Source: Auricularia sp. M13 (lineage: Eukaryota; Basidiomycota; Agaricomycetes; Auriculariales; Auriculariaceae). From it: a stretch of 64,000 nucleotides of DNA. The position numbers and the translations under genes are program-made. Where the stretch lies: assembly GCA_037042915.1 (NCBI GenBank), contig CM073195.1, forward strand, positions 3,286,001-3,350,000, read 5' to 3'. How positions within the stretch are numbered: the first letter of the stretch is position 1; every line of letters begins with the position of its first letter. Below are positions 35,301 through 46,319 of the stretch, piece by piece. The notes below the pieces were generated by a model. That model worked only from the letters and a program-made list of their open reading frames with translations. It was not told the origin of the DNA and did no database searches.

Positions 35301-35798
35301 GGCCGGGGTTCGGTAGCTGAGACGCACTTCACATCGTAGGCTCGGACTTCTCGGTTCAGGGAATGACTCGGGACTGGCAGCTTACCGCGTGCGCTGCATG
35401 GGGCGGCGCCGGCCCTGGACCACTTTGCCACGCTGCTGTCCGCGAAACTGCGGTACCTCCCCACGGAGCGCGATCTCGTTGTGCTGGCGCACGAGATCGT
35501 CGCCGCCGACAAGAGCGGCGCCGAGGAGACGTGGACGAGCAGTCTCGTAGTGTACGGCAGCCCGAACGAGAGCGCGATGAGCCGCTGCGTCGGCCTGCCC
35601 GTCGCTATGGCCGCGCTGCACGTTCTGGACGGCAAGACGCGCGTGCGCGGAGTCGCTGGACCTGGAGACGAGATGGAGATATGCGAGGGAATTCTCAGGG
35701 ACTTGGAGGGCGCGGGATTGAAGATGGTCGAGAAGGCTCGTCCGGGGAGTGGCGTTGTTGCCGAGGCGCTCGCGAGGAGCTGGCAAGCTCAGCTGTGA
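32368..35798 (+). CDS. Bifunctional lysine-ketoglutarate reductase / saccharopine dehydrogenase
   Basis: The LKR half condenses lysine with 2-oxoglutarate to saccharopine; the SDH half oxidises it to aminoadipate semialdehyde. Exons: 32368-32610, 32668-32790, 32843-32990, 33039-33664, 33715-34134, 34182-34308, 34360-34470, 34525-34774, 34832-35007, 35057-35283 and 35340-35798. The N-terminus (MHALITRRARTHLRHGIR) looks mitochondrial. LKR blocks: GIRREDPQRLWERRCPLTPD, MFSHTIKGQAYNMQLL, AVTGSGNVARG. SDH blocks: KRVLLLGSGMVAKPAVDEFL, LLNEIGLDPGIDHCSAID, SDWGYFLRR, LPTERDLVVLAHEI. One-base breaks occur at the GC repeat 33768-33777 and at G runs 35250-35252 and 35400-35403. Restoring them gives 970 aa, normal for the fusion. 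Introns 32611-32667 and 32991-33038 are in-frame and stop-free. Confidence 0.92.
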
Positions 35799-36081
35799 TC
35801 ATCGTTGCTGCATACTCTGCACATTCTGCAACCAATATTTATCCTCATCGCAAGTTGAACATTCGTGCAGGCCTGTACATCCACCCTCCTCGCGCGCTTG
35901 ATAAAAATGAGTGAGCCCAAGACCTGCGAAGTCGATCGCAATTGTGCAGACATGATATGATATGATACAATGAAGAAAAACAAGATGCAGAGGGGAGGTA
36001 CGAGTACAGGCAGACGGGCAAACCCAGGGCATTGAAGCCAAAACCAAGAAAAAAATCGTTTCCAATTCGTTCATCAACAGT

Positions 36082-37804
36082 TCACAGGGTCCACACAGCG
36101 CGCTCGCGCTCGCAGCGCACCTCGCGCACGTACATGCGCAGCCACTGCACACGCTCGCGGCTCATGTGCGCGCACCGGCTGACGTCGAGCCTGCGCAGTG
36201 GCAGCGCGTCCGCCGCGCTGAGGGGTGCGCCGCGCTGCTCGACGAGCGTGCGCAGGCTGTCCCATTCGAGGCCGGAGCAGCCGTCCAGGACGAGATGCGA
36301 CAGTTCCGGGAGAATCCACTCGTGTCCCATCCCTGGTGGAGGCGCCGAGAGTCCCTGGAGAAGAGAAGTCGTCAGGATAGAAAGCGTCAAGAACATAGGG
36401 ATAGGAGGCGCACGCGGAGCAGGTTGCTGGAGACGTCCTCGCACTCGATTAGCTCGAGCGTCTGGATGTGCCGCAGGCGGCGGAGAAGGCGCACGAGCTT
36501 CAGTTCGTTGAAGAGGCTGCTCTCGATTCGCAAGGCGCGCAACGTCGTGAGGCCATGATGTTCTGCCGGGCGCAGACGACCCTGGGAGACCAACATGGCG
36601 TATTCGCGCGGGGTGCATGCGAGATGAGGCGCGGTTAGAGCCTGTCGCTTGAGAAGCTGCAGAGCGGGCGAGATATTGTCGAGGTGCGCGAACTCGATGC
36701 GCTCCAGCGCGGGGAAGCAGAGACGGTCCAGCAGCGCGGTGACGCGCGATACGCCACAGAACGAGAATGACGCTGTGCGCAGGAATGGCAGGTGCACCAT
36801 GGCTGTCGACGGCGCATAGGCCGTCTGGAGGGCAATGTCCTCCATGTTGCGCAGCGACAAGTCTTCGAGCGCCGGGCACACGCGGAGCACCGAGAGCAGC
36901 TGGGCTACGCTGGGCGCCTCGTTGCCGCACAGACCAACAAGGCGCAGCGAGCGCAGGTTGCGCAGGAGCGCGCCGCCAGCAGAACTCGGTGCGCAGGCGA
37001 TAGGCGACGTCTCGAGCTGGACGTCGCGCAGCCTAGGCGTGTGGCCGCGGAAGAGCGGCACGCTCCCGGTTGCAAGCGCTGCCGTGTCCGGGCAGAGCGC
37101 GTCGAGGAAGGGCATGTGCACGCTAACCACGAAGCGCTCGAGCCTGGGCGCGCGCTCCGTGCAGCGCGCGAGTGCCGCCAGCGCGGGTGCTCTGTGCGGC
37201 ACGCTGAGCCGGAAGGAGCGCCATCTGGACGTCTCTGGCCGCAGGAGGTCCATGGCACGCGCGACGGTGTCCGTCACGGCGTCCGGCGTCGAGCGCGCGG
37301 AAAAGTCGATGGAAAGGTCGAGCAAGACAGCCTTGGAGCGCTCTACGCGTAGCCGGGCGCGCTCAAGACCACCGTGGCGGTCAATGGCAATCCGCGACCA
37401 GAGCTCGGGCGTGTCGACGGCCACGGCGCGCCAGTAGCGGCACACCAGCGTAAGCCGGACAGGAACAATGGGTCCTCGTCGTCCAAGTCGCGCACGCCGA
37501 CCGCGAAGACAACCGCCAGGATTTCGCGTGGCAATTTGCGTATCGGGGACTGCAGGGCGACGACTGAGGCGAGCCGGGTTTCGACGAGCGTTCGTTGGTC
37601 GGCGAGGCTGCGCATGCGCAGGTCGAGCGTGGACAGCGCCTGGCGCAGGTGCGGTATCGAGTCGATGTCGACGGCGGGGGCAGCAGCGTGGGGGAAGAGC
37701 AGGTCGTCGTAGAGGCCGTGGGCCCTGGTCTTGAAGACGGCCTTGTCGACGAGCTGGAAAGCCCGGGCGAGCCAGCGCTGAGACGGCCATCGAGCAGCGC
37801 ACAA
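36082..37804 (-). CDS. F-box/LRR protein
   Basis: Exons 36414-37804 and 36082-36354. The N-terminus has a coiled-coil-like helix (LADQRTLVETRLASVVALQ) leading into the F-box (IRKLPREILAVVFAVGVRDL ... LTLVCRYWRAVAVDTPELWS). Leucine-rich repeats follow (NLRSLRLVGL, ALEDLSLRNM, HIQTLELIEC, LSHLVLDGCSGLEW). This is the common Agaricomycete F-box type. Frame breaks once near 37455-37458 between DEDPLFL and RLTLVCRYW; one base restored gives 555 codons. It is not closely similar to the F-box pair at 26344 and 31800. Confidence 0.8.
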
Positions 37805-37878
37805 AAGGAAGACAAGGCCTACACGCTACGCAGCGTGCATTCGGCCGGATGGCGGGCACACAAGCATCCTGACTGTTC

Positions 37879-38112
37879 TCATATCCTGAGGGCACGAGGC
37901 AAACGCGAGGTCGAACACGTGTCTAGCAACCGTGCGAACCCACGCCGGCGAACGCCGCCTTGCAGCACTCCTGCTGCCACCACGAGGCCTGCCACCCAAT
38001 CTGCCATGCTTTCCCTGTTTCCCTCAAAAGCTCTAGCCTCCGCACTGGCGCCTGCATTTTGCTGGGCGGATTGCTCGAGCACGGGCGCCTGAGCCAGCTT
38101 CTCATCACTCAT
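37879..38112 (-). CDS. Possible small gene or first exon
   Basis: An ATG-started frame of 77 codons (MSDEKLAQAPVLEQSAQQNA) with a charged N-terminus and a short hydrophobic stretch (MADWVAGLVVAAGVLQGG). It could be a short protein or an upstream exon. No family was recognised. Confidence 0.2.
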   Translation of the reverse strand: MSDEKLAQAPVLEQSAQQNAGASAEARAFEGNRESMADWVAGLVVAAGVLQGGVRRRGFARLLDTCSTSRLPRALRI

Positions 38113-39071
38113 CTCAGATTCCTCTGACGAACTTGGATGTCCGGGGATGTCAGATGCACGCGGGCTTCTCGCTGCAAATCTGCCACGCCCGGGTTTGCCA
38201 CTCCGTGTCGAATCGAGATCACTCCGCGCTCACGAACCCTATCTCCGACTCTCCCCAATGCAGACGCGCTAACTGAATCAGTCGCAGTAATGCCTACGAG
38301 AGTTCTTTTATTGCCACACGCAATGAGGCTCCAATGCAGCGTTCACGCGGCCACAAATATAAGCTACTAACTGCTTGAGGCACTCAGCTCTGTTGAGCAT
38401 TGAGAGCCGCAACTCCAGGACGCCGGGATCGACTGAGGTTCGGACGGTTCCAACTCTTAATGCAAGCCATCCCCTGAGACATTCGCGCTCGGGTGAATCG
38501 CAGGACCACAGCCCTATTAATCTGCCTCTCGTTTCCTAGACGGATGAGTGTGGCAAAGCACAATACAGTTGAACAGGTCCTCCGGCTGACAGGTTAATGT
38601 GATCACAAGAGTCTGCGCAGCGTATGCTTCATTACTGCAGACATATATCAGTGGAGGGGATAGCCGAACGCGCTGCGAAGACCGTCGGACATGCGGAGTC
38701 AACTTTCGTTCGCATTCACAGTGCACGTGATCGTGGTCCTCATCATACATTCGCTCAACGGGCTTGAAGCTTGAAGCCAGGTTCTCTATGAGTCTATCTC
38801 TTTGTGGTGCCGATATGCGTTCCAGTTGAACTGGCGGAGGATTCATGTTGAACGCATCTGCGGGGAGTTGAACAGAGCCCGAAGGATGATGAAAGCCGGA
38901 AGGCAGTGCAAGTCTGAGTCAACTGGATTCGCTTCCATTGAGGAAAAAACACTTGAGTCTACACTATTCAAAGAGAGCGATGTGTAAGACAGGCAATCAC
39001 TGCGCGAATCGGTGAATATATGGCGAGTCTCCACGGTCGACGAGGACATACCGAACGATAGCTTGGAACAA
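38113..39071. other. Intergenic, no gene recognised
   Basis: Short open frames only, with no motif or splice pattern that supports a gene. Confidence 0.4.
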
Positions 39072-39218
39072 TCAGTTTCCACCAATAGGCTTGCCCTGGC
39101 AGGTGCATCCATCGGGCGAGGGGAAGCACAGCGGGCTGCGCGGGCAAACGATCGGCGCGGGCGCAGCGGAGACCAGGACGGCGGCGGCGAGGAGGGCGGC
39201 GACGGAGAAGAACTTCAT
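39072..39218 (-). CDS. 48-residue secreted cysteine-rich peptide
   Basis: The frame runs from the ATG at 39218 to TGA at 39072-39074. The first 20 or so residues are a textbook signal peptide (MKFFSVAALLAAAVLVSAAP). The remaining 27 carry four cysteines in the pattern C-x5-C-x6-C-x-C (…VCPRSPLCFPSPDGCTCQG…). A TATAAAAAGG box lies at 39271-39280 on the same strand, 53 bp upstream of the ATG. Small secreted cysteine-rich proteins in fungi act as effectors, pheromone-like signals, antimicrobials or wall proteins; nothing here tells which. No intron is needed. Confidence 0.7.
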   Translation of the reverse strand: MKFFSVAALLAAAVLVSAAPAPIVCPRSPLCFPSPDGCTCQGKPIGGN

Positions 39219-39270
39219 GGTGCTGGCTGACTTCAATGGGGCGTGCTGCGCACGCGGGAGATTCTCTTCG

Positions 39271-39280
39271 CCTTTTTATA
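39271..39280 (-). promoter_or_regulatory. TATA box of the cysteine-rich peptide gene
   Basis: TATAAAAAGG on the minus strand, 53 bp upstream of the ATG at 39218. Confidence 0.55.
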
Positions 39281-41131
39281 GGTGGGCTGCGGCATGTATT
39301 CGGGGATTGATGAAGATGAGAATTGGGATGATTGACAATGACCGTGACACTGACAGCGCGCCGCAGTCGGTCGGCGCAGCTCAGGCACCGTGATAACGAT
39401 TACTGGTTATTTACTTAATCTTTTTATGAGCTTGTATCTCTGGGACTGCCATGCAGCGTTGCGTGAGACAGATAAGAGGGATCTGCGTGAGCCGACTGTT
39501 ATGCAAAGTATCACGCGGGGGAGTTCCTGTTGATCGTAGAGCCTACAGTTCACTCGTTCCTCATGTGGCCAACAGTTGCATCGCAGCTGGGGAATTAAAT
39601 GACGTGAAACCATTTCTACTAACCTTCTCTACGATCTTTCAGCGGTGGTACTCATTCCGGATCCCCAGTGGCAATGCCACCGGAGAGGTTGGAATCATTT
39701 AACGAAACGATGTCCATCCATACAGTCATCAAAAGCCAAACACAAGTCTACTCTGAGTCTAGGGTTGAATTTGCGTGAATACTTTGTTTCGAAGTATTTC
39801 TCCTGCGGGACGACGACCCACATCTCGCGAGAGGCGGTGTGGCGCCGGCCGTTGCGCGAGGACGAGTTACCGGGATTCCGGGTGCTCATCGCGAGAGAAC
39901 GTTTTACGACTAGGCAGGAGAAGCTTATAGCCAACTTGTCCGCCGTCTGGGGGGAGTGGGAGCCTCATAACCATCGAATCCGACTCAGTGATTGAGCGCA
40001 GATGCCTGGAATGAAACAATCAGCGACGCGGAAACTACTCCAGGTTGGAATCTCACAGCCCGAAGTTCCTATGCTCCCATGCTTTTGAGGCGGGTCAATG
40101 CCTATGCGGGTATCCATGCGCATGAAGAAAGCTTCAGGCGGTAGCGTTACCAGCTTCTTCGACAACGGGAGTCTCGGTTTCGTCATCATTCATCTAGAGT
40201 ATCATCTCTGCGAGAATTCCAACGGGACTGCCACGAACGACACGTAGAACAGTGTTTGTTGACAAGATTCTCATCGAGTCGAACAGGGTCGAACGGACTG
40301 ACGGTCCCGTGAAATCCCCGAGGTCAGATCCGTCGCCCAAAATGGCCATCCGCTCCGCGTTCCGTTGCGTTGGCACGCATGGTGCAAATTGGATTACAGC
40401 TCATCGCGGCACCATTGGATCTCATTCACTAGTATTCGGCCCAATGTGAACCCCAATGACTATTGAATTGTGAGACGCTGGTCAGAAGGAGGTGTTCAGG
40501 AAGTTAACGCTGAGATTGAGTCGCCGAGGTTGAGATCGTCGAGAAGCCGACGCAAACAGCCTCATCGCCACCTCAATCACGCAGAACGCTCGGTAACTTT
40601 TGCTTCAGTTCAGGCGGTTGCCTCTTCCCGAGCATGAGCGCAATATAAGCCTGAGGTGCGCGGTGCGGTTACAGCTCTTCCCAACCCCGTTCGCTCGTTT
40701 TATTCCCCATTTTTTTATACCAGGGCTCTGACTTTGCAGCTCTTACCAGGGTTCGATCGAATACGCGCCGTTTCTGTTGCCGCTGGCTTCTTTACACTGC
40801 CCTTGGCCAGTTGAGCGGCTCAGCTGCTCAAGCCTCCTTTAGTGCGAGGGGAGAGATACCCCTTACGGGCTTGGACTGCCCATTGCTGTTTGACCAACAC
40901 CGCACAGGCTCGACGAGCGCTGGCTGCTTGCTCACCGCTGGCCGCACTGACGACGACGCTGCTCGCGCGCCTCGAGCCTGATTGATTGCGGGTTGAGCTT
41001 TGGCCGCCATATCTCGTGCACGGCACCGCTCGCGCTAGTTGGACGTTCCTTGCTCAACCGTTCAACTTCAACCCAGCCACCCAACCACCGGCTTCAGGCT
41101 TTTCTCGCGCTCTCCTTGACTCTGTGCTGCC
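39281..41131. other. 1.85-kb intergenic region, no gene recognised
   Basis: No domain-bearing frame. The right end (40680-41131) is pyrimidine-rich and probably the promoter and 5' leader of the next gene. Confidence 0.4.
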
Positions 41132-43943
41132 ATGTTCACGCGCTGGCTGCCGTTCAAGCGGCGGCGCACTGATGCCGACGCCGACGCCCCAACCCATACC
41201 ACGAACGACACGACAGCCACCGTTACGACAAGCACGAGCACGCCCGCATTACCCGCTGCCCCATTTCAGAGTTTACACTCGACGCCTTCTGCAGCCCTCG
41301 TGCTCGGCCAGCCTATCATACCCCATGACGAATTCAACGCACTCTCGACGTCTAGCATATCACCTCCTGCGGCGGCGACCCGGTCGCGCTCGGCTACAGC
41401 GCCAGCGTTGATACGGAGAGTGGAACCGCCGCCGCCTGTATATTCACGACCACCTTCGCCGCACCTCTCCCCGCCTCCTCGGCCGTCTCCTAGGACCTGG
41501 CGCTAGCTTCAACGATAAGCGCAGGAAAGATAGCCCGCCTGCTGCACCCGGCGTGCTCCCAACACCCGATGAAGAATTCAACACCTTTGGTCGCGCCGCG
41601 CGGGTGTCGCTGTCTGCAGTTCGGCCGTCGTCGAGCATGTCTGCGGTTCGCACATCGTCGCCCACAGCCATGATACGCGCATCTTCCAGCACGCCTCCAT
41701 CAGCCTTCGCGACAGCTGCACGACATTCGGACCCGACATACGCACGCACACGACCTGCGCTGGCGGATGCTCGGCTCAGCATGACGCCGTCCACGTCCAA
41801 CAGCTCGCATGGCAGCCCGCTGCCGAAGCGGAGCGTGTCCCTGCAGGAGCACGAGCGTCAGCGCGAACACGCGCGGCGGCGACGCAGGCTGCGTGCCAGC
41901 GCGACGGGCAGCATGGGCGCGATCTCCGGCGCCGCAGTTCTGGCCGAGGGCAGGGTCGACGGAGGGGACGGCGTGACACGCAGCAACACGAGCAGCAGCA
42001 GCGCGTCATCCCCGTCCATATGGTCGCCGCGTGGCGGCCGCGCGCACGCCGCCGAGCCCAGCGTGCCGTTCACGTTCGGCTTCGCGCACGGGCGGCGCGC
42101 GCGGATGCGCGGCGGGATGGGCTCGGGCGAGTGGCAGCAGTCGCGCCAGGACTCTGCGGACTCCGCAATGTCCGCGAGTCCGCTGTCCGCGATGCAGGAA
42201 CAGGCGCCCGCCGCCGTTACGTCTGCGTCCGGCGGGCACGAGCCGGCAACGAGGCCGGAAGCCGACAGCGCGCGCGATTCCCACGAGGCGTCTGGCACCG
42301 AGTCGCCGGGGGCAGACGCACCGTTGTCTTCTCCCATCGCCCACGACCCCTCAGACCTCGCCCCTCGCGCTGCAGCCGCGCACGTCGCCCGCCCGGCCCA
42401 CACTCGTTTACTTGACCTCTTCTCCGCTTCCGCAGCTGCAGCCTCCCCCTCCCCCTCCCGCGACTGGACCACTGCTCCCGCTCCTGCGCAAGCCTTGTCA
42501 TTAGCTTCAGCCGACGACTCAGCAGACAGCGCATCCCCGTACCAAGCTATCGTGGCTGCTCTAGAGCCTGCATCCTCTGCTCCCCCCGAGAGCCCGCTGC
42601 GCCCGCCAGTTCTTCCGCGCCCGCCGTCGCCTGCGCACTCCACCGCGTCCAAGGGATCACACGCGTCCAGATTCACGGAGATGCTTGATGACTCGCGCGT
42701 GAGCGTGCTCCCTGCGTCCCCTACGGGCATCTCACCCTTGCGGCCCTCGGATGCGGCGAACCGTCCCCCGCGCGTCGCAAAGCGCAGACACTCGGACCTG
42801 GGCGCCGGCAAGCCCACCCCGCGCAAGACGCGGGTGTCCATCCTGAGCGGCGGTGGGCACGATCGCCCTGGCTTTCAGTTTGCCGTTCACCCCGCCGACG
42901 ATGGAGAGAATCCATGCCGCCGCGAACGACGACGAAAGCCCGTCTACGCCCGCCGCGGCGTCGATGAGCAAGAGCGAAGGCAAGAGGAAGGCGAGCGATC
43001 CCGAGAGCGTGGATTCCATGGGCCGCATCCGTGCTGGTGGTGAGTGTCAGTCTATCTATCTATTCGCATTTCGTCTCCTTCGTCCTCGTCGCTTGCAACG
43101 GGCAATCTGGGGCGCGCCCTGTTGCGCCCATTGTGATCGGGACAGGCGGACACTTTCTGCCCGTTGTATTCGCGGCGTCATTTCACGCTTCGATGGACGA
43201 CAGCTGATGCGACCCTGCAGCCACCGGCAAGCGCCCGCACACCGCGTCGGGCGCAACGGTGCCGTCGACGTCGGGCCACCGCAGCGCGAAGCGCGTGCGA
43301 CTCTCTGCGCCCGGCCCCGTGTCCACGTCGTCGACGCAGCGCCACCGCGGCGAGTCCTCCGGCAGCACGGGGCAGCACCTCCTCACGCGCTCGCCGTCGC
43401 GCGCGAGCACGGCGTCGAAACGCACGAGCCGCAGCATCCCCGTGCGCGCGATCGTGTCGCCGCGCCCGGGCAGCATTGCGGGCTCGATCCGCACGTACCA
43501 TATGCGCGACCCGCACCTGCCGCCGCTGCCGCCCGTGGGCTGGCGCCCCGTGTCGATGGTGTCGGAGACGCTCGACGAGGAGAAAGCGATCGGAAAGCCT
43601 GAGGCGGCGCCCGAGGTGCAGGTTAAGCGCAGCGCGCCGTGGACGGCGTGGGCGTTCTATATCGGCTTCGTGCTCTTTCCGCTGTGGTGGATTGCAGCTC
43701 TTGCCCCCGTCCGCGCTTGGCCGCCCAGAGATAGACGTGACTGGGACGGTTGGCTTCGGGCTCGAGGTGCGTCCTCTATTCCGCTGCGCATGGCATGTGT
43801 GCTCATGGTTGGAACGTTCAGACGAACGCGCCTGGCGGAACCGCAACAGATGGATGAGCGTCCTCGGCCTGATTCTCTACGTCCCGGTCATCGTGCTCGC
43901 CGCTGTCTTCGGCATGCACGCCACCATCACCGACATATCCTGA
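41132..43943 (+). CDS. Disordered protein with two C-terminal TM helices
   Basis: It starts at the ATG at 41132 (MFTRWLPFKRRRTDADADAP). A very long Ser/Pro/Ala-rich disordered region follows. The last exons (43221-43766 and 43822-43943) encode RSAPWTAWAFYIGFVLFPLW and WMSVLGLILYVPVIVLAAVF, two TM helices, ending ATITDIS. A 181-nt intron (43040-43220) precedes them. Frame breaks occur near 41480-41500 (one base lost) and near 42850 (one G extra). No family was recognised; the layout suggests a tail-anchored or hairpin membrane protein with a long cytosolic tail. The tandem duplication starts inside the 181-nt intron, so the second copy has only the 3' exons. Confidence 0.65.
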
Positions 43944-45217
43944 CCCCCCGCCACCGACTAGCTTTGTCGATACTCCTTCGCCTCTGTTGTGCTTTTATTT
44001 CTTTTCTACTTGGTACCCCCACGGACTTGCCATTGGGACACTCACTCGCTTCGCGTGTTTTAACTTCGCTGTCTAGTTATGTTGCTATGTTTGTCGCGCT
44101 GCTTGTGCGCGTTTTGTAATCAACCTGCTGACTTGTACTATACAGTATGATTTGGCCTCAGATGGTGTGACTATTAGTTAAGACTACGACAATAAGTGAA
44201 GGAGTGCGTGGAGATGTGACGGAATCCAAGCCAATGCACACACTGCAGGTGACGGGAACGTGAGAGAGGGATCTGATCAAGTGAAACCCCTGCAAGCCAC
44301 ATAGACAGCCGACGCCACGACAGGCAGAAGAGCGACCCAAACTCCAGCAGCCTTCAGGAAGACTTTTTGGGCGTAAACATCGGCTGCTTGGCTATCATTT
44401 GCTCTCGGTAATGGTTCGTCGGGCACCGGAATGCCCAGGAAAGCGCTCACAAGCGTCAGCGTCGATTGAGACAACGAGAAGTCTATCACTTACGCGGACG
44501 GCCTCGCTTCGTAAGGTCTACTCCGGGAGTGGCCGTCTTCTCCGTCAGGCCAGCCAGCCGCAGCATAGAGCGACTATACTCATTTTCGAGCGGGGCGAGA
44601 TACCGACATCCGGGGATAGGCGCCATGAGGACGCCGAGCCACCAGGGAGTCGTGTAGGTGGAGTGTGTTACGATGCTATCCCACCATTTTTGCGCGTCTC
44701 GGCCCACGAGGATGACCTTTGCCTCGGGATATACTTCCATTAACTCGGGGATGAATTCGACCGGAGGAAGGTCCGCGTCTGCAACGTAGCCTGCGGTAGC
44801 CTGCCGGACACACTTGAGCGTGTGCTCCTTGTCGCCAGCCTTAATCTACAGCGAACAGTATTGTAAGGAAACGCGCAATCAGTTTCTCACTGTTTGAAAA
44901 TGTGAACAGCTTCCAGGTGAGGTGAACGTACTGTCGTCACGAGTAAGAATTTGGGCGCCACCACGGCAACCGGGCCCGTCGAAAAACTTAGCTAGGGCCA
45001 TCGACATGGACACAGTCCCCGTGCGCGAATATGCGGCCGAAATGACTTTCACTCTGCGCGAGTAGTCGGTCAGGATCGATCCGACTCCACCCATGGTTTT
45101 TCGCGATGCTGGCGGGTTTGAACGGTTGCCACTGGTTGTACGTACGAATGGCCGAGAAGGACCAATATCTTGCGCGCTGTCTTAGAAATAGTGATCAATG
45201 AGAAGGAAGACGTGAGA
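43128..45217. repeat. Tandem duplication, copy 1
   Basis: This 2090-bp segment is repeated directly at 45218-47340. Copies are nearly identical over the membrane-protein exons and more diverged in the sulfotransferase part. Both start CCATTGTGATCGG and end AGACGTGAGA, so they abut without spacer. Confidence 0.95.
44277..45094 (-). pseudogene. Sulfotransferase-family gene, degraded copy 1
   Basis: It reads from the ATG at 45094 (MGGVGSILTDYSRRVKVISA) with a PAPS-binding-like start (AAYSRTGTVSMSMALAKFF), then GDKEHTLKCVRQATAGYV, EVYPEAKVILVGRDAQKWWD, TTPWWLGVLMAPIPG and the end PVPDEPLPRANDSQAAD with a C-terminal TM-like helix. Members are usually about 250-300 aa. Here the segment between the kinked helix (GRPRK) and the C-terminus is missing or frameshifted, and 18 bp (six codons, AYQARN in copy 2) are deleted. 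No splice model gives one open frame. Confidence 0.6.
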
Positions 45218-46037
45218 CCATTGTGATCGGGACAGGCGGGCACTTTCTGCCCGTTGTATTCGCGGCGTCATTAATCTCACGCTTCGATGGACGACAGCTG
45301 ATGCGACCCTGCAGCCACCGGCAAGCGCCCGCATACCGCGTCGGGCGCAACGGCGCCATCGACGTCGGGCCACCGCAGCGCGAAGCGCGTGCGGCTCTCT
45401 GCGCCCGGCCCCGCGTCCACGTCGTCGACGCCGCGCCACCGCGGCGAGTCCTCTGGCAGCACGGGGCAGCACCTCCTCACGCGCTCGCCGTCGCGCACGA
45501 GCACGGCGTCGAAACGCACGAGCCGCAGCATCCCCGTGCGCGCGATCGTGTCGCCGCGCCCGGGCAGCATTGCGGGCTCGATCCGCACGTACCATATGCG
45601 CGACCCGCACCTGCCGCCGCCGCCGCCCGTGGGCTGGCGCCCCGTGTCGATGGTGTCGGAGACGCTCGACGAGGAGAAGGCGATCGGAAAGCCTGAGGCG
45701 GCGCCCGAGGTGCAGGTTAAGCGCAGCGCGCCGTGGACGGCGTGGGCGTTCTATATCGGCTTCGTGCTCTTTCCACTGTGGTGGATTGCAGCTCTTGCGC
45801 CCGTCCGCGCTTGGCCGCCCAGAGATAGACGTGACTGGGACGGTTGGCTTCGAGCTCGAGGTGCGTCCTTTATTCCGCTGCGCATGGCATGTGTGCTCAT
45901 GGTTGGAACGTTCAGACGAACGCGCCTGGCGGAACCGCAACAGATGGATGAGCGTCCTCGGCCTGATTCTCTACGTCCCGGTCATCGTGCTCGCCGCTGT
46001 CTTCGGCATGCACGCCACCATCACCGACATATCCTGA
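45218..46037 (+). pseudogene. 5'-truncated copy of the two-TM membrane protein gene
   Basis: It carries only the last two exons and part of the preceding intron of the gene at 41132-43943, with both TM helices intact and the same stop. Without the first exons or a promoter it is unlikely to make the protein. The few base changes against copy 1 suggest a recent duplication. Confidence 0.8.
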
Positions 46038-46319
46038 CCCCCCGCCACCGACTAGCTTTGTCGATACTCCTTCGCCTCTGTTGTGCTTTTATTTCTTTTC
46101 TACTTGGTACCCCCACGGACTTGCCATTGGGACACTCACTCGCTTCGCGTGTTTTAACTTCGCTGTCTAGTTATGTTGCTATGTTTGTCGCGCTGCTTGT
46201 GCGCGTTTTGTAATCAACCTGCTGACTTGTACTACAGTATGAATCGGCCTCAGATGGTGTGACTATTAGTTAAGACTACGACAATAAGTGAAGCGTGTGG
46301 AGATGTGACTGGACGGAAT

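Noticed and set aside
41858-42841. 327-codon minus-strand open frame
   Set aside because: Antisense of the Ser/Pro/Ala-rich membrane protein exon; no domain and low-complexity composition.
43164-43846. Overlapping long frames on both strands in the duplication
   Set aside because: They are frame shadows of the two-TM protein exons caused by GC-rich codons; both copies show the same shadows.
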